Shown one piece after another: positions 13,901 through 37,142 of a stretch of 64,000 nucleotides of DNA. Below the pieces are notes generated by a model. It had not been told where the DNA came from, did no database searches, and worked only from the letters and a program-made list of their open reading frames with translations. A program made the position numbers and the translations under genes. Position 1 is the stretch's first letter, and the number at the start of each line of letters is the position of its first letter. The stretch comes from Neelides folsomi (lineage: Eukaryota; Arthropoda; Collembola; Neelipleona; Neelidae), in contig JAQGBZ010000025.1 in NCBI GenBank assembly GCA_034687125.1, positions 124,001 through 188,000 on the forward strand. Direction: 5' to 3'.

Positions 13901-15999
13901 CTAAAATGGCACAGTTCCTTTTCTTCACAATAATGTCTGAACCTAATCATGTGATGTGAATTGGAATAGAATTTCTCTTTTTTCCTCAACGTAATAATTT
14001 GGGTTTCTCAAATGGACTTAATGCCCTCAATCCTTAACACATCTTCATTACAAGATCTCAATTTTTATTTTCCTGCCCTTACGCCCACCAAAAGAGGGAT
14101 GAATTAGTGAGGACGTGATTCTGAAACCAATTAGTCTCTCTCGAGAATAAAACACATAAAGCCCACTTTAGATTTCCCCTTAGCATTCGCCTTCACGTAG
14201 TTGTTAAATAAATAATGAGTATTTATACTTTGAAATGAAATGCCTTTTAATTCCTATAAAAGCATTGCGCCACCAAATACACCAAAAGTACAATTGTATA
14301 TAAGTGTATAAAACAGCAAATTAAACAGTGTAATAATACACTAAAGAATATATCCTCCAGGAACAAGGAAATTAAACCAATAGATAAAGGTTGTCGGTCA
14401 ATATTTATGTATATTTATGCATATTTATAAAATTAACAATTTTGTAATAAAGAAGAATAAAAAGTTATTACAAAATAATCCTTGATATTTAGTAGTTATT
14501 TAGATAGTTAGTTATTCAGTAATTCGACAAGACAGTGACGATGATTTTCGAGAGGAAATGAAATGATAAATAATAAATTTATTAATCTTGTTCATCATGC
14601 CCTTAATCAAGTGAATGAAGCTTCCTCATAATTCTATGCATTCTAATTGTGATTAACCAGGAGGGTGATTCATCAAATAAAGGAAATGATCAAATAAAGA
14701 AAATGGTCGTAAAAAGGAGGGATAAATAAACAAAGGATGAGATGTAAAAAATGTAAATGAGCTTTTGCTGCCGACTTAGAACTGAGCTATGCATTTAATC
14801 CATTAAGGGAAAAAGATGAATATCACATTGCACTTGCGAGTCAACGAACTATTGTGATCATCTTCCCTATAGACCAAAAGACAGTGTAGGAGGATGTTAA
14901 GGAAAGACCCGTTCTCTTTTTTATCTCCTCCCACATTTAATGTTGTACAATCATTCGGCATTTTATACACGTAATGTCAAAATGTCATAAAACTTCAAAT
15001 TGATTGCCGGTCAGAAGAAAATCAATAAAATAAAATGTAAATTAGTAAAATAATGTTAAAATGTTCAAACTTACGATGGGAGAATGAGAGGAAGAGCCGA
15101 GAAGGCGGAGGTTGAGATTCGACCAGTCAACTACCGATGTAAACCTTATAAAAATTGAATATTGGACTGATTATGGGAATTACTCGGAGTGGTTCAATTC
15201 GGGGGAGTGTGAGGATAATTCGGGAGGGGATGTCTTACGTTCGTCTCCTGTCAGACGAAGATGAGTTGGAGATCGGTGCAGGAAGACAAATGCCAAATAT
15301 GAGCTTAAGTCTTCTCAGCCCTCGGGATTTTACTCAACGGACAAAAAAGAAGATGGCACTCCGAGCTTCAGGCCTTGAACTAAAACTAACCGATGCAATG
15401 TCTCACTCCATACTAACTTTTGTTATCTTATCCAACCAAAGTTATCCAATGTTATCCAATGTTAAAATGTTATCCAACCTATTAGATAATACTTTATTCA
15501 ACATTATCAGTTATCATATAAAGATAATTATGAGAAATTACTGTTCATGTATGGAGATCATGATATGTTTACAGAGTAGTTTGACGTTAACGTTAAAATG
15601 ATGTTGATTGTGCCATGCAGCCATACATAATAATATACACATAACAATACCATACACATTGTAATTGTGTGTTACATGTTACATAAGTACATATTAAAAT
15701 ATAGGCATATTGAATATGAATTTGACACAATCAGTATGTTTAAAGGATTGTTGTTTTGTAGTAGAAGAGCAAAGGAGCAAACATGTTAGATTGTTACATG
15801 AAGGGTGGTGACCAATTTGATTATGTAATTGAACTCTCGAAAATTAAAATCGATAGTTTTTAACACCTGTATGATAATCAGTCCTTCAATGAGGAGAACA
15901 ATCGAGAGTGATTTGAGGAACGTGTTAAAAGTTAAATATTAATATTAATATTTGGTTAATTTTGACATTTGAACATTATTTGGTTTTAACATTTTGGAA
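10975..15999. other. Long region without a supportable gene
   Basis: About 5 kb between the EB1 start and the phosphotransferase gene. Its first 150-250 bases are GC-richer and probably hold EB1 5' untranslated sequence or promoter. The rest is AT-rich with scattered TATAC/ATACC-rich low complexity (for example 13080-13170). Open frames at 11795-12121 (-), 13251-13457 (+) and 15155-15601 (+) lack recognisable domains. The last contains a more coding-like first half (to about 15400), but it has no family match I can name and no clear splice partners. Confidence 0.5.
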
Positions 16000-18900
16000 A
16001 TGTTTGGCATAATTGGTTATGTTATAACTTCGGTTATTGCTGCCATTATTATAGCGTATAAAATTACTGGAGATGTTTATCCAAGAGGTAAGTTTACCGT
16101 TTAATGAGTAAATTCACAGTCAATTCTTAAATTCATAATGTCAGGCTTGTAATTTTTACTATAATTTCAGGGTTAAAAAGATGTCTCAATAAGCTTTTAA
16201 TAAAGAATTGGCAAAATAGTCTTAAAAAACAACTCAATCTCTATAATGTTTCCAATATCAAGTCAACGAATGATGCTGCAATTGTGCCGAGTCAAAGTGA
16301 AATTGAGTTAGAGAAAACTCGGGATATAAAAAATATCTCGGTAAGTTCATTTTATTACGACTAACATTAAGGTTTTATTTAAATACATGTGCATGTGTTA
16401 TACTAGTATAGGATAGTTAATTATAGTAGGCAATTAAGAATTGGATATTTAATGAGTTAATGACAATAACGTTCGTGTTTTGTAGGAAATAGATCAAATT
16501 TTATTATATGGAATTGATCCAGATGGAAATGAATCAAAAGGTCTTGTTGTTAAAATATCAAGATTTTATGGAGACTTTACTCAAGCCACAATTTGCCTTC
16601 TTCATAATGGGAGAACTTATGGAAGTAATATAACTTTTAAATCAATGAATTTTGTTAAATAAATATAAAAATTAGAAACATTTTGTTCTTATGTCTGGAT
16701 TTGGTTTTTGGTTTAAGAATGTTTCAAAGGGAAAAGCTCCAGTAGCTTTGAATTTACATTGGGAAACTTGAGAGTTGAAATGGTTGAACCTTTCCGAGTA
16801 TGGAGAATTTGGATGAACGAAGCATTGAGGTTTTCATTTAAGCAATTCATGTCTTAAAACTTAAAATTTACCTTATTTTCTTTAATGTGGTTATCTCACT
16901 ACTTTATAATTTAAAGGCATGAAGACGGAGACATGGTCCATGTAGTAATTAATTCACTGTGAGCAAATAATGTACTCTTAATAATTAAATACATACTTAA
17001 TAATCAAATACATGTAAATAGATAATTCTTACCAAATGATATTAATGAATTAATGATACTTTGAATTGAACGTTAAATTAAACTTAATAAAATTCTTAAT
17101 TTAAGATGGAAGCCGCTAGAAAATCCCGAAGACCAAAGAAAAGAATCCAATATCGATCTCTTGGCAGAATATTTAACTGATAAAGGCACATTTGGTTCAA
17201 ATGCTTCTTTATTAGAGTAAGATTCAATGTCATCATATAACAAGATTTATTATATTTATTATTAAAAACTTTTATATTCTATGACTATGAATGACACAAT
17301 ACTTATATAATCTGAATAGAAATCTCCTTCCTTCTGGTCATTCCCAATTTGGATCTCTCCATGGGACGTTGAAATTGGATGGGGAGAATAAAGGAGAATT
17401 TTACTTTTACGGATACAAGCGTCGCGATTTCATTTCATTAAATAATTGTAAAACTTCAAAGTTTGAAGTCTTCGGAATGACAGAATCTGATGCGAATGGA
17501 TTTTACCTCCGAGGAGTTGATGGTATAAAGATAGAGAAATAATTAGAATTAAGGTAAAAATTAAAAATTCTTTAAACCTCGTAATTATCGGTAGATGATT
17601 GGATTGATGGAAAAGCTCTTTGCCCGGATAGATCTCAAAGTCATGTTGTGAACGTTGATGGAAATGCTAGAAACTTTAACCAAGAAGGAATTTCTAATTT
17701 TCCAAAGTCATTTAACCTAAATTGTAAACTTAAAATATTATTAATGCCTTATATGCCATTGAGAATTACAGAACTATTATATAATATACTAATTAAATTC
17801 TTAATAATTCAACAGGTAAAAAATTTGTTTGGCAAATAGAAACTTGGCCAAAGGGAAAGCATGTAATTTTTAGCGAATCTGCACTTGAAATATTATTTTA
17901 TGATCTTAAAATCAAAGGAGTTAAAGGGAAAGGAATTGTTTTAAGGAATTTGACTAATTTCGAAATAAGCGAGATTGAAGTTGCTTCCAACATACGAAAC
18001 TTTAACACCGTTCAAAGTTCCATTGAAAATGACCAAAATCTCGATTTGATTCCTTTCAACTCTGAATTTTGTTTATCTGTTCCCCTTGTTGGGGGAAAAG
18101 GTGCTTCTTTGTCCAGATTGGCCAATATTGACAAAAAGAGCTTTGACGTAAGATTATTTCAATGAGCTTATTTTAAAAAGAAAATTGTAATTAAATTGTA
18201 ATTATAATTAAATGGAAGTCTATTTTAAATTTCAGTTTAAAACAGCTAATGGCTTTTGTGTATCAACTGCACTCTTCAAGAAACTTCTCGATTTAAATGA
18301 ATTTGAAATCCTTTTTAAAAAATTCCCAGTTAATGAAGCTGTTCAAATGTATGAAATTTTAATATATTTAACTTAACTTCAATTACATGTATTTTAGTTT
18401 ATTTTCACTTATTCAGAATCAAGAAGGAAATCATTTCCGCTGATTTACAAGAAAAATTAACACGAATTGTTAACGAATGGATGAAAAAAGACGAAAAAAA
18501 CTCAAAACGGCTATTTGCTGTTCGATCTTCCGGTGTTTTGGAAGATGCCTCCGATCTTTCTTCAGCAGGTCAAAATGAAACGTTTTTGGGAGTCGACATG
18601 AAAAATGTGCCAAATAAAATTCTCCACTGTTGGGCTTCACTTTTTTCTGAACAATCCGTTCAATATCGATTGTAAGAAAAAAATTCATATACCAAATGAA
18701 GTTCTTTCACATTTTACATATAGGGCATTTAACTTTAAAAATTAATTTCATTAGAAATCATGGTCAAAAAGCAATTAGTGAGATGGGCGTTGTGGTTCAA
18801 GAAATGGTTTATGCACGAAAAGCTGGTGTCATTTTTACTGCTGATCCAATGACTGGAGATCCTTTTAAATTGACCATAAATGCAAATTATGGTTTAGGAG

Positions 18901-21900
18901 AAGTAATAAACACAATCTTTGACTAATAATTAATAATTAACCATTGTTAATTAATTGATTACTTATTATCGTTCCCTTTTCAGAGTGTTGTATCCGCAAC
19001 GTGCGATCCCGACACTTTTATAGTAAGCTTAAACAGAGGCAAATGTATCCCAAATGAACTCTTCACAATTTCTTCAAAATCACTTGGTGGAAAAGCACAA
19101 AAAGTTATCATGGTAGAAGAAACAAATGCAGATGAAAAAGCTCAAATGGTTAAGACGACAAATTCCGAAGCTAATGAATTTTGCCTGAGTGATCAAGAAG
19201 CATTGATGTTGGGAGATTTAGCATTTTACATACAAAAAATGAGTCATGATTTTAAGCCAATTGATGTGGAATGGGCAATTAATGAGGTAATTTTTAAAAA
19301 GGCTTTTTAAAATTTCATACTTTAATCAATTTTATTATTTCAGGCTGGAGATTTTTACATACTTCAAAGTCGTCACATTACTTCTTTGGATGCTTGGACT
19401 GATTTTGAAATAATGTAACATAATTAATGAAATAATTAAAGCTAATCACATTGAATTACCTCAAATAAAACATTTATTGAACGTTTAAATGTTATATACT
19501 TTAGACATGAATTGGACACTGGAATTAGATGCCAAAATGATCGGTTCACATTAGCAAACACAGGGTCAGAACTTTAATGTTTATTTTTATTGATGGATTA
19601 TAAAATGCATTTCATGTTTAAATCCAATTGTTTTTGATCCTTTAAAGGGAAGTGATGCCCGGAGCAGCTTCAACCCTTGGGATCACAATGTCAAAGAGGA
19701 ATTTAGAAGTGACCATGCAAGCACGTTTAAATGAGATCAATACATATCCTATTCATCCAGTAGCTGGATTGGCCATTACAATTGCTAGGAATCGTCTCAT
19801 GCTCGACGTCTTTTACACAATGTATCATCACGTGAAAGAAAAAATTGATCCGACTAATGTTTGCCTTGATCTTTCGATCTTCGGCCATCAAGTGATTGAC
19901 GAAGAAATTAACAATATTGCTCTACAAAGGTATGGAGTCAACACACCACTTCAAAATATTGGACTGTTGGCTGATGCTTTTAAGGTTCACATTTTAACAA
20001 TTCTTTTTTAAACACGTGCACGTTAAATGCGTGTATGTATTCATTTATTTATGAACATTATGCACTATTAAAAAAATGGTACCAGTAAGATATCTATAAT
20101 ATGTATATGGTTATTTATTTAATAAAATAGAAATATTTAAATATGGTATAGGGAATAATGACATCGAAAAGAAAAATAAACCAAGCAGATGAAATGTTTA
20201 GAAATTATAAATTCAATTATGATGTTAATTCGGAGAAATCGGATGAACTTTATAAAACTATAACCGACGAGCTTTTCCAACTTACGAAAATATCTGGTTT
20301 TCATCTGAGAATGTCCGAGATTAGTGGAATGCTTCAAACATTTGCTTTTCTTACTCTTGCTGGAGGAAAAGAAAGTAAGAATATTGTAAAACAGAGCTTT
20401 TAATTCATAATTTAAATGCATAGTTTTCTATGATGGTTAAAGTATCCTTTAAATAAATTTTCTTATATTTTGATATTAAGTTGAAGATTGGGACAGCGAC
20501 ATGTACGAAGATCTCTCTGTTGTTCTTTCCGTTTGTAGCAAAGTTGAGTCTGCAGATATTCCACTTTCAATTGCTACACTGGGAGATGCAATCATTGAAT
20601 TTAGCACCAAAAACCAAATTGACTTAACTCACTTTGTTGAAGGCGAGCCGAAAGAAGCTCTTAACTTTCTTCAAAAACATGAAGAGTTAAATGAGGAGTT
20701 GAAGAAGTTTATGAATAAACATGGTCATAGGTCTACAATTGCAGAGGTATGTATTCCCATACATTAAGTGTATACCTAGTAATTATTATAATTTTTTTAT
20801 GAAATGAACTCTTTTGCAATGTGTAATATTGCCAATTATTGATATGATTTTAATATTCCGTATTTAGATGGATTTAATGAAACATTCTTGGAGAGACGAT
20901 CAAGTAAAATTCACAACTTTGCTTCAACCGATTGTTCGGAATACACTAAATTTTGATAAGGAAAAATTCGCTCCTATTGTTAAAAAGACTTTTGACTCGG
21001 ATACTCAACTTCTCGATTCTCTCAAAACTCTTCAGAATAGTTCATCCAAGTAAAGAAAAATCCACACATTTTACAAATATTTAACAGAGAATTTAAATTT
21101 AAGATACAAGAATAATTAATAAATTATACAGTTTGGTAATTTTGTAACTGATTTAATATGCAACAAAACAGGAGCCGATTTCTCAAATTTTTACTTCCAT
21201 ATTGCCGCAATGGAGTAATGAACCGAGAAAGAAGTAAATCCCTGTTGGTTCGGACTGTTAATGAGTTTAAGAAACCTTATCGTCTTTTGGGTCGATTACT
21301 CGTTAAAGAAAATCTTCTCACTGACGAACGACACATTTTTTATCTAAAACACTATGAAATTGGACAGTTGATAAGAAGAGAAATTACGACGCCACGAATT
21401 CTTTTCAAGTAAAAATATATTAAACAATTTTGTTAATATTTAAGTTATAGTTTAAGGTTTGTTACATATGTTCACTATTTAAAGTAATTTTTTAATTATT
21501 AGGGTTTTAAAGAGATCAAGAATTATTCCTCAACTTGAGAAAGAAACGTTTCCGGAGATTTCTATTGGAATACCAAAACCGGTATTCATAATTTCATCAA
21601 TTAATTTTAACGATTATGTAATTATATTGCATTAAATAATCTGTAATTTTTATAATAGTTGGAAGAAGATGAAGATGAGATTGATTATGGAGAATGTTTA
21701 AAAGCAACACCTGTGTCCGGAGGTAAAGTGACTGGAATAGTCAGAGTTTGTATGTCAGTCCAAGAAGCAGCGTCGACACTTCTTCCAGGTGATATTTTAA
21801 TCACTCACGCCACTGACATTGGGTGGTCGCCGTTTTTCCCGTTCTTGGGTGGAATTGTCACAGAACTCGGAGGTCTCATTTCTCATGGGGCTGTAGTAGC

Positions 21901-22186
21901 AAGAGAATTTGGACTTCCTTGCATTGTCGGTGCAACTCATGCGACCAAAATGTTCACTAGTGGTAATTTACATTTATAAATACTACATAAGTCAAATAAC
22001 TGTTAAAATTACAATAATTTTGCTAATTTTGACTAGTTTGTAAAATAACGATTTATGATAATTAATTAAGATGAGATTATTTAACCTTTGTTTCTTTCTA
22101 ATTAAGGTGAAGAGGTGATTCTTGATGCTGGTAAAGGAACGCTTACAAAAGTAAATAAAGGTGAAAATAAACCAATCTTCGTTTAG
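16000..22186 (+). CDS. Membrane-anchored phosphotransferase, rifampicin phosphotransferase / PEP-synthase-like
   Basis: Relative of bacterial rifampicin phosphotransferase and PEP synthase. These move a phosphoryl group from ATP via a swivelling histidine; the natural substrate here is unknown. I built 23 exons: 16000-16087, 16171-16340, 16486-16624, 16730-16829, 16917-16958, 17106-17216, 17320-17522, 17595-17723, 17816-18147, 18236-18348, 18417-18671, 18755-18902, 18984-19286, 19344-19414, 19505-19564, 19648-19984, 20152-20374, 20481-20746, 20868-21049, 21172-21408, 21503-21581, 21659-21962 and 22107-22186. They total 1323 residues with intact frame. Layout: a hydrophobic segment at residues 2-22; a 400-residue N-terminal region not seen in the bacterial enzymes; the ATP-grasp domain (VGGKGASLSRL, FAVRSSGVLEDASD, SAGQNETFLGV, DPMTGDP); a middle region (GHRSTIAE, SWRDDQ, DERHIFYL); and the phosphohistidine domain GGLISHGAVVAREFGLPCIV with its His near residue 1272. 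The protein ends about 50 residues later, so the PEP-binding TIM barrel of true PEP synthase is absent. A poly(A) signal is at 22252-22257. Confidence 0.87.
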
Positions 22187-22828
22187 TTCAAGTATGATGA
22201 AATTGAAAGAAATGAAGATTTTAGCAAATTAAAGCATCGCTATATTTTATTAATAAATATCGTTGGTTGAGAGTTAACCCAATTCTTAAAATCATTTAAC
22301 ATAAAAAAGAACAGTAAAAAGTATGAAGAGTAGTCATTTAAATTTTAAATGGTATTTGATTTATGATAGTTGTACAAGGTTTTATTTGAAAATGATCACT
22401 CAAGTAAAACTATCTTAAAAGTAAATTAATTTTATATTGTACATTTTAGAAATTCAATTTTAATTTAATATTTATCTTACAATCTGTATTCTGTATTATA
22501 AATGTACAAAATTGATCCGTTTTAAGAATTCTTTATATTAGATAAATATTATATTGCATAAGTTATAAAGTTGATAATTGATACATTTAGCTCATGATCA
22601 GGAAAGCTCATCTAGTCTTAATCTCATTCGCTATTTTTCTTAAATAGTCCTGCTATAAATTAACAACATTTCTTATAATGGTAATTCTGTATTTTACTAG
22701 ATTCATAGATCTATGTTTCATATATATTTAATAGAGAAATACTGAATATTTTAAAATCAATTTATATTCAAATTTTTGACTAATAATTTAATGAATATTA
22801 TAAATGCGAGTCTTAAAATGTAATCAAG
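22187..22828. other. 3' flanks between convergent genes
   Basis: AT-rich interval between the stops of the phosphotransferase (+) and dNK (-). It carries an AATAAA at 22252-22257 serving the plus-strand gene. I see no gene in it. Confidence 0.6.
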
Positions 22829-23982
22829 TCAGTTGGCCACCGCAATCTTCTTATTGAAGATCGTGTCTTCGCACATGGAATAGTTGTTTGCCATCGCTGC
22901 CATATCATGATTTGCATCAATCGTCATAACCTATAAAAATTCCAAAATTAGCCGAAATGTTAATATGATGAATGTATTAATTTTCGAGTTTTGAAAGTTT
23001 TTAAATAATAATTATTATTATTGAAACTTACTGGAGCTGGAAGGTAATGCTTCTTATTCAGAAGCCAATCTTCATGAAGATCATGGACGCTTTTGAGATA
23101 CTCAAGTGAAACTTTCGACTCCTCAGATCTCCCACGTTCGCAAATTCTTTCGTAGACAACTTGTGGGTCAGTTCGCAAATAAACTAAAATAATCAATAGT
23201 TTAATTAATATTCAATCTTCAATCATAATTTTATGTAATTTGAAATGAAATCATACTTATGAGATCAACTTTCAAAGGAATCGTCGCGCGAATGAAATCG
23301 AACCATTCGGTGAGAACCGTGTACTCTTCGCTCCTCAACAACCCTTGTTCCCTCAAATTGTTCACAAAGCAGTACCTGTCAAAATAAACATGATTATCAA
23401 TATGTTCAATTTTATCAACATAATAAAGTAAATTCCAAATTAATCTCTAAACAATTCATCAATTTACTTTGCACTGAAAATGGATCTTTCCATCATCTTA
23501 AAATGCTTGTCCACTGGCTTTGTATGAAGATCCAGCATCGTGAGTTGAACGTAGGATTGGAAGCAGAAGCTCCATTTCATCGGGTCTTTGTACATCAAGT
23601 CCTAAAAATTAAAAAAATTAATAAAACTCATTACTTTTATGCTTATAGTAAATACTAAATAAATATTTCAATGATGATTAGAATGATTACTTTGAAATAA
23701 GTATTCAAATATTTCTTGAAATAAAATATCATTGTATACTATGAAATAATAATTTTTTAAGTAATTAAAGTGAATTATTGATGTTTCGTCAATTATTATT
23801 TATAATAGTTAATTAATTACAAATAAGTTGTGTCCCTTTGCGTTCCTCCATTTTTCAATGGGCTCGTCGATGATTGACACGAGCTTGTCGAACTTTTGGA
23901 AATGCTTGAGAAAAGTTGTCTTCCCACTTCCGATGTTCCCCTCCACGACGATGGTAAACGGGTTGGTGTTGGCTTTCGACAT
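22829..23982 (-). CDS. dNK: Multisubstrate deoxyribonucleoside kinase
   Basis: Salvage kinase that phosphorylates deoxynucleosides (thymidine, deoxycytidine and purine deoxynucleosides in the insect enzyme) to monophosphates with ATP. Exons: 23982-23821, 23601-23468, 23375-23257, 23183-23032 and 22930-22829, all GT..AG, 222 residues. Signatures: P-loop GNIGSGKTT (residues about 15-23), the EPIEKWRN motif with the catalytic Glu region, QSYVQLTMLDLH, the ERSIFSAKYCFVNN (ERS, DRS-like) motif, IYLRTDPQVVYERICERGR and the lid RGRSEESKVSLEYL, then LHEDWL and VMTIDANHD. It resembles the fly dNK more closely than the separate mammalian kinases. The enzyme is a little shorter than the fly protein (about 250), mainly at the C-terminus. 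It shares a 1.3-kb upstream region with ATM. Confidence 0.95.
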
Positions 23983-25281
23983 AATTGAGAATTAAACTTT
24001 GAATGGTAATTAAGGAATATTAAAAGTGGGAGTTAAAAGTTAAAGCTTGATTTGGTTAACAAAAAGGAGTCGAAGGAGAAAGCAGCGGTTGGTTTCACAA
24101 AGGAGCTTTGAAGGGAAAAGCAAAGGAGTGATTTGACTGGGTGATTTTTCCCTCATCGGCCCGCCAAATCCTTTGTTCACATTTCGAACAATTGGATCTG
24201 TCGTGATTCAACATGCATTGGACCGGTGCAGTGGCTGGACTGGATGGATGTGCGAATAAAAAAATGAATTACAAAGGGGCCTTACTTCGGTATAGGGGAC
24301 CATTCCCGCTCTCAGACTTCACACTTCGATAGATTGGACTTATGATACGGCGAAACATCTTAATTTAATTAGCATGACAAGAAATTACTAGGAAAATTTA
24401 TTAATTCATGTTTATAAGCAATGTTTAATAGTTTAACTATAATAATTAACTTGAAGTTAAAGTTCAATAGCCTTCCTAAACGCACGATGTGGATTTGAAA
24501 GTGGGTCGGGAAGGGTGAGAGAGCCAATGCGCGAGTTGAGCGCAAATAGGGATTTGCCATGCTAGATTTCCTATTACAATTTACCAACAAAGCCAAAATG
24601 CCAATGCTCATTCTCATATCAATTCACATTAACCTATGAACTTAATTTAATCCGAAATTCAGAGATTCGGTGAAGGTTATCCGATTTTTGCACAATGTCT
24701 TTATACATTTTTGACCGAATTTTATATGAAATTCAAAACAAGTTAAAGTCCATTCAATTTATATTTTGAAAAGTCAAAGTTCAATATTTGTCATTAAAAA
24801 TAATCAGAAAGATCGGAAAATTTAAATTGCAAGCATTGTCTCGTTACGTATTATTCAATTTTGGTATTTAATTTATATCGGAAAATTTCAGTTGATCTCA
24901 ACTGGAGAAAGTTGCTACTTTTACTTCATCTTCCTATAAACCTTGCGATACGAATCTCTTCAATTTTTCATTTTCACAGTGCAAATTCCCGGTCTGCTCT
25001 CTGCTCTGGTAAAAGTCTAGAAGAGAAAACAAACCACTTGTAGAAATTGGCGATTAAATTCGATTAATCGGCTGATTAAATGTAAATGACATTTAACATT
25101 GGTGATCTCTTCCTGATCTTCATCTTTATTGAGGTACTCATAAATTGTTTAATGATATATCAATTTACTTAACAGAATTTTTTTAGGATATAAGAGTTAT
25201 ACGTTATTATTAATTTATATAATGACAAGTTTATATAATTCTTTCAGATTCTAATGTGACATTAAAAAGAAATTTGATAAA
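23983..25281. promoter_or_regulatory. Shared upstream region between divergent dNK and ATM
   Basis: The two start codons face away from each other across 1.3 kb, so both promoters must lie here or overlap it. The part next to dNK (about 24050-24330) is noticeably less AT-rich than the rest. A possible ATM 5' untranslated intron end (CAG or similar) cannot be fixed. No TATA box stands out. Calling it a bidirectional promoter is inference from gene order. Confidence 0.4.

Positions 25282-37142
<11,861 letters not shown>

Noticed and set aside
15155-15601. 148-codon open frame (+), with a possible secreted or TSP-like exon in another frame
   Set aside because: The first half looks coding-like, but the second half is low-complexity. 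The WTDYGNYSEW reading in the neighbouring frame lacks the cysteines of a thrombospondin repeat and soon stops. There is no family and there are no splice partners.
16000-22186. Bacterial contamination as the source of the phosphotransferase gene
   Set aside because: It has 22 introns with eukaryotic borders, AT-rich composition like its neighbours, and an intact frame only after splicing.
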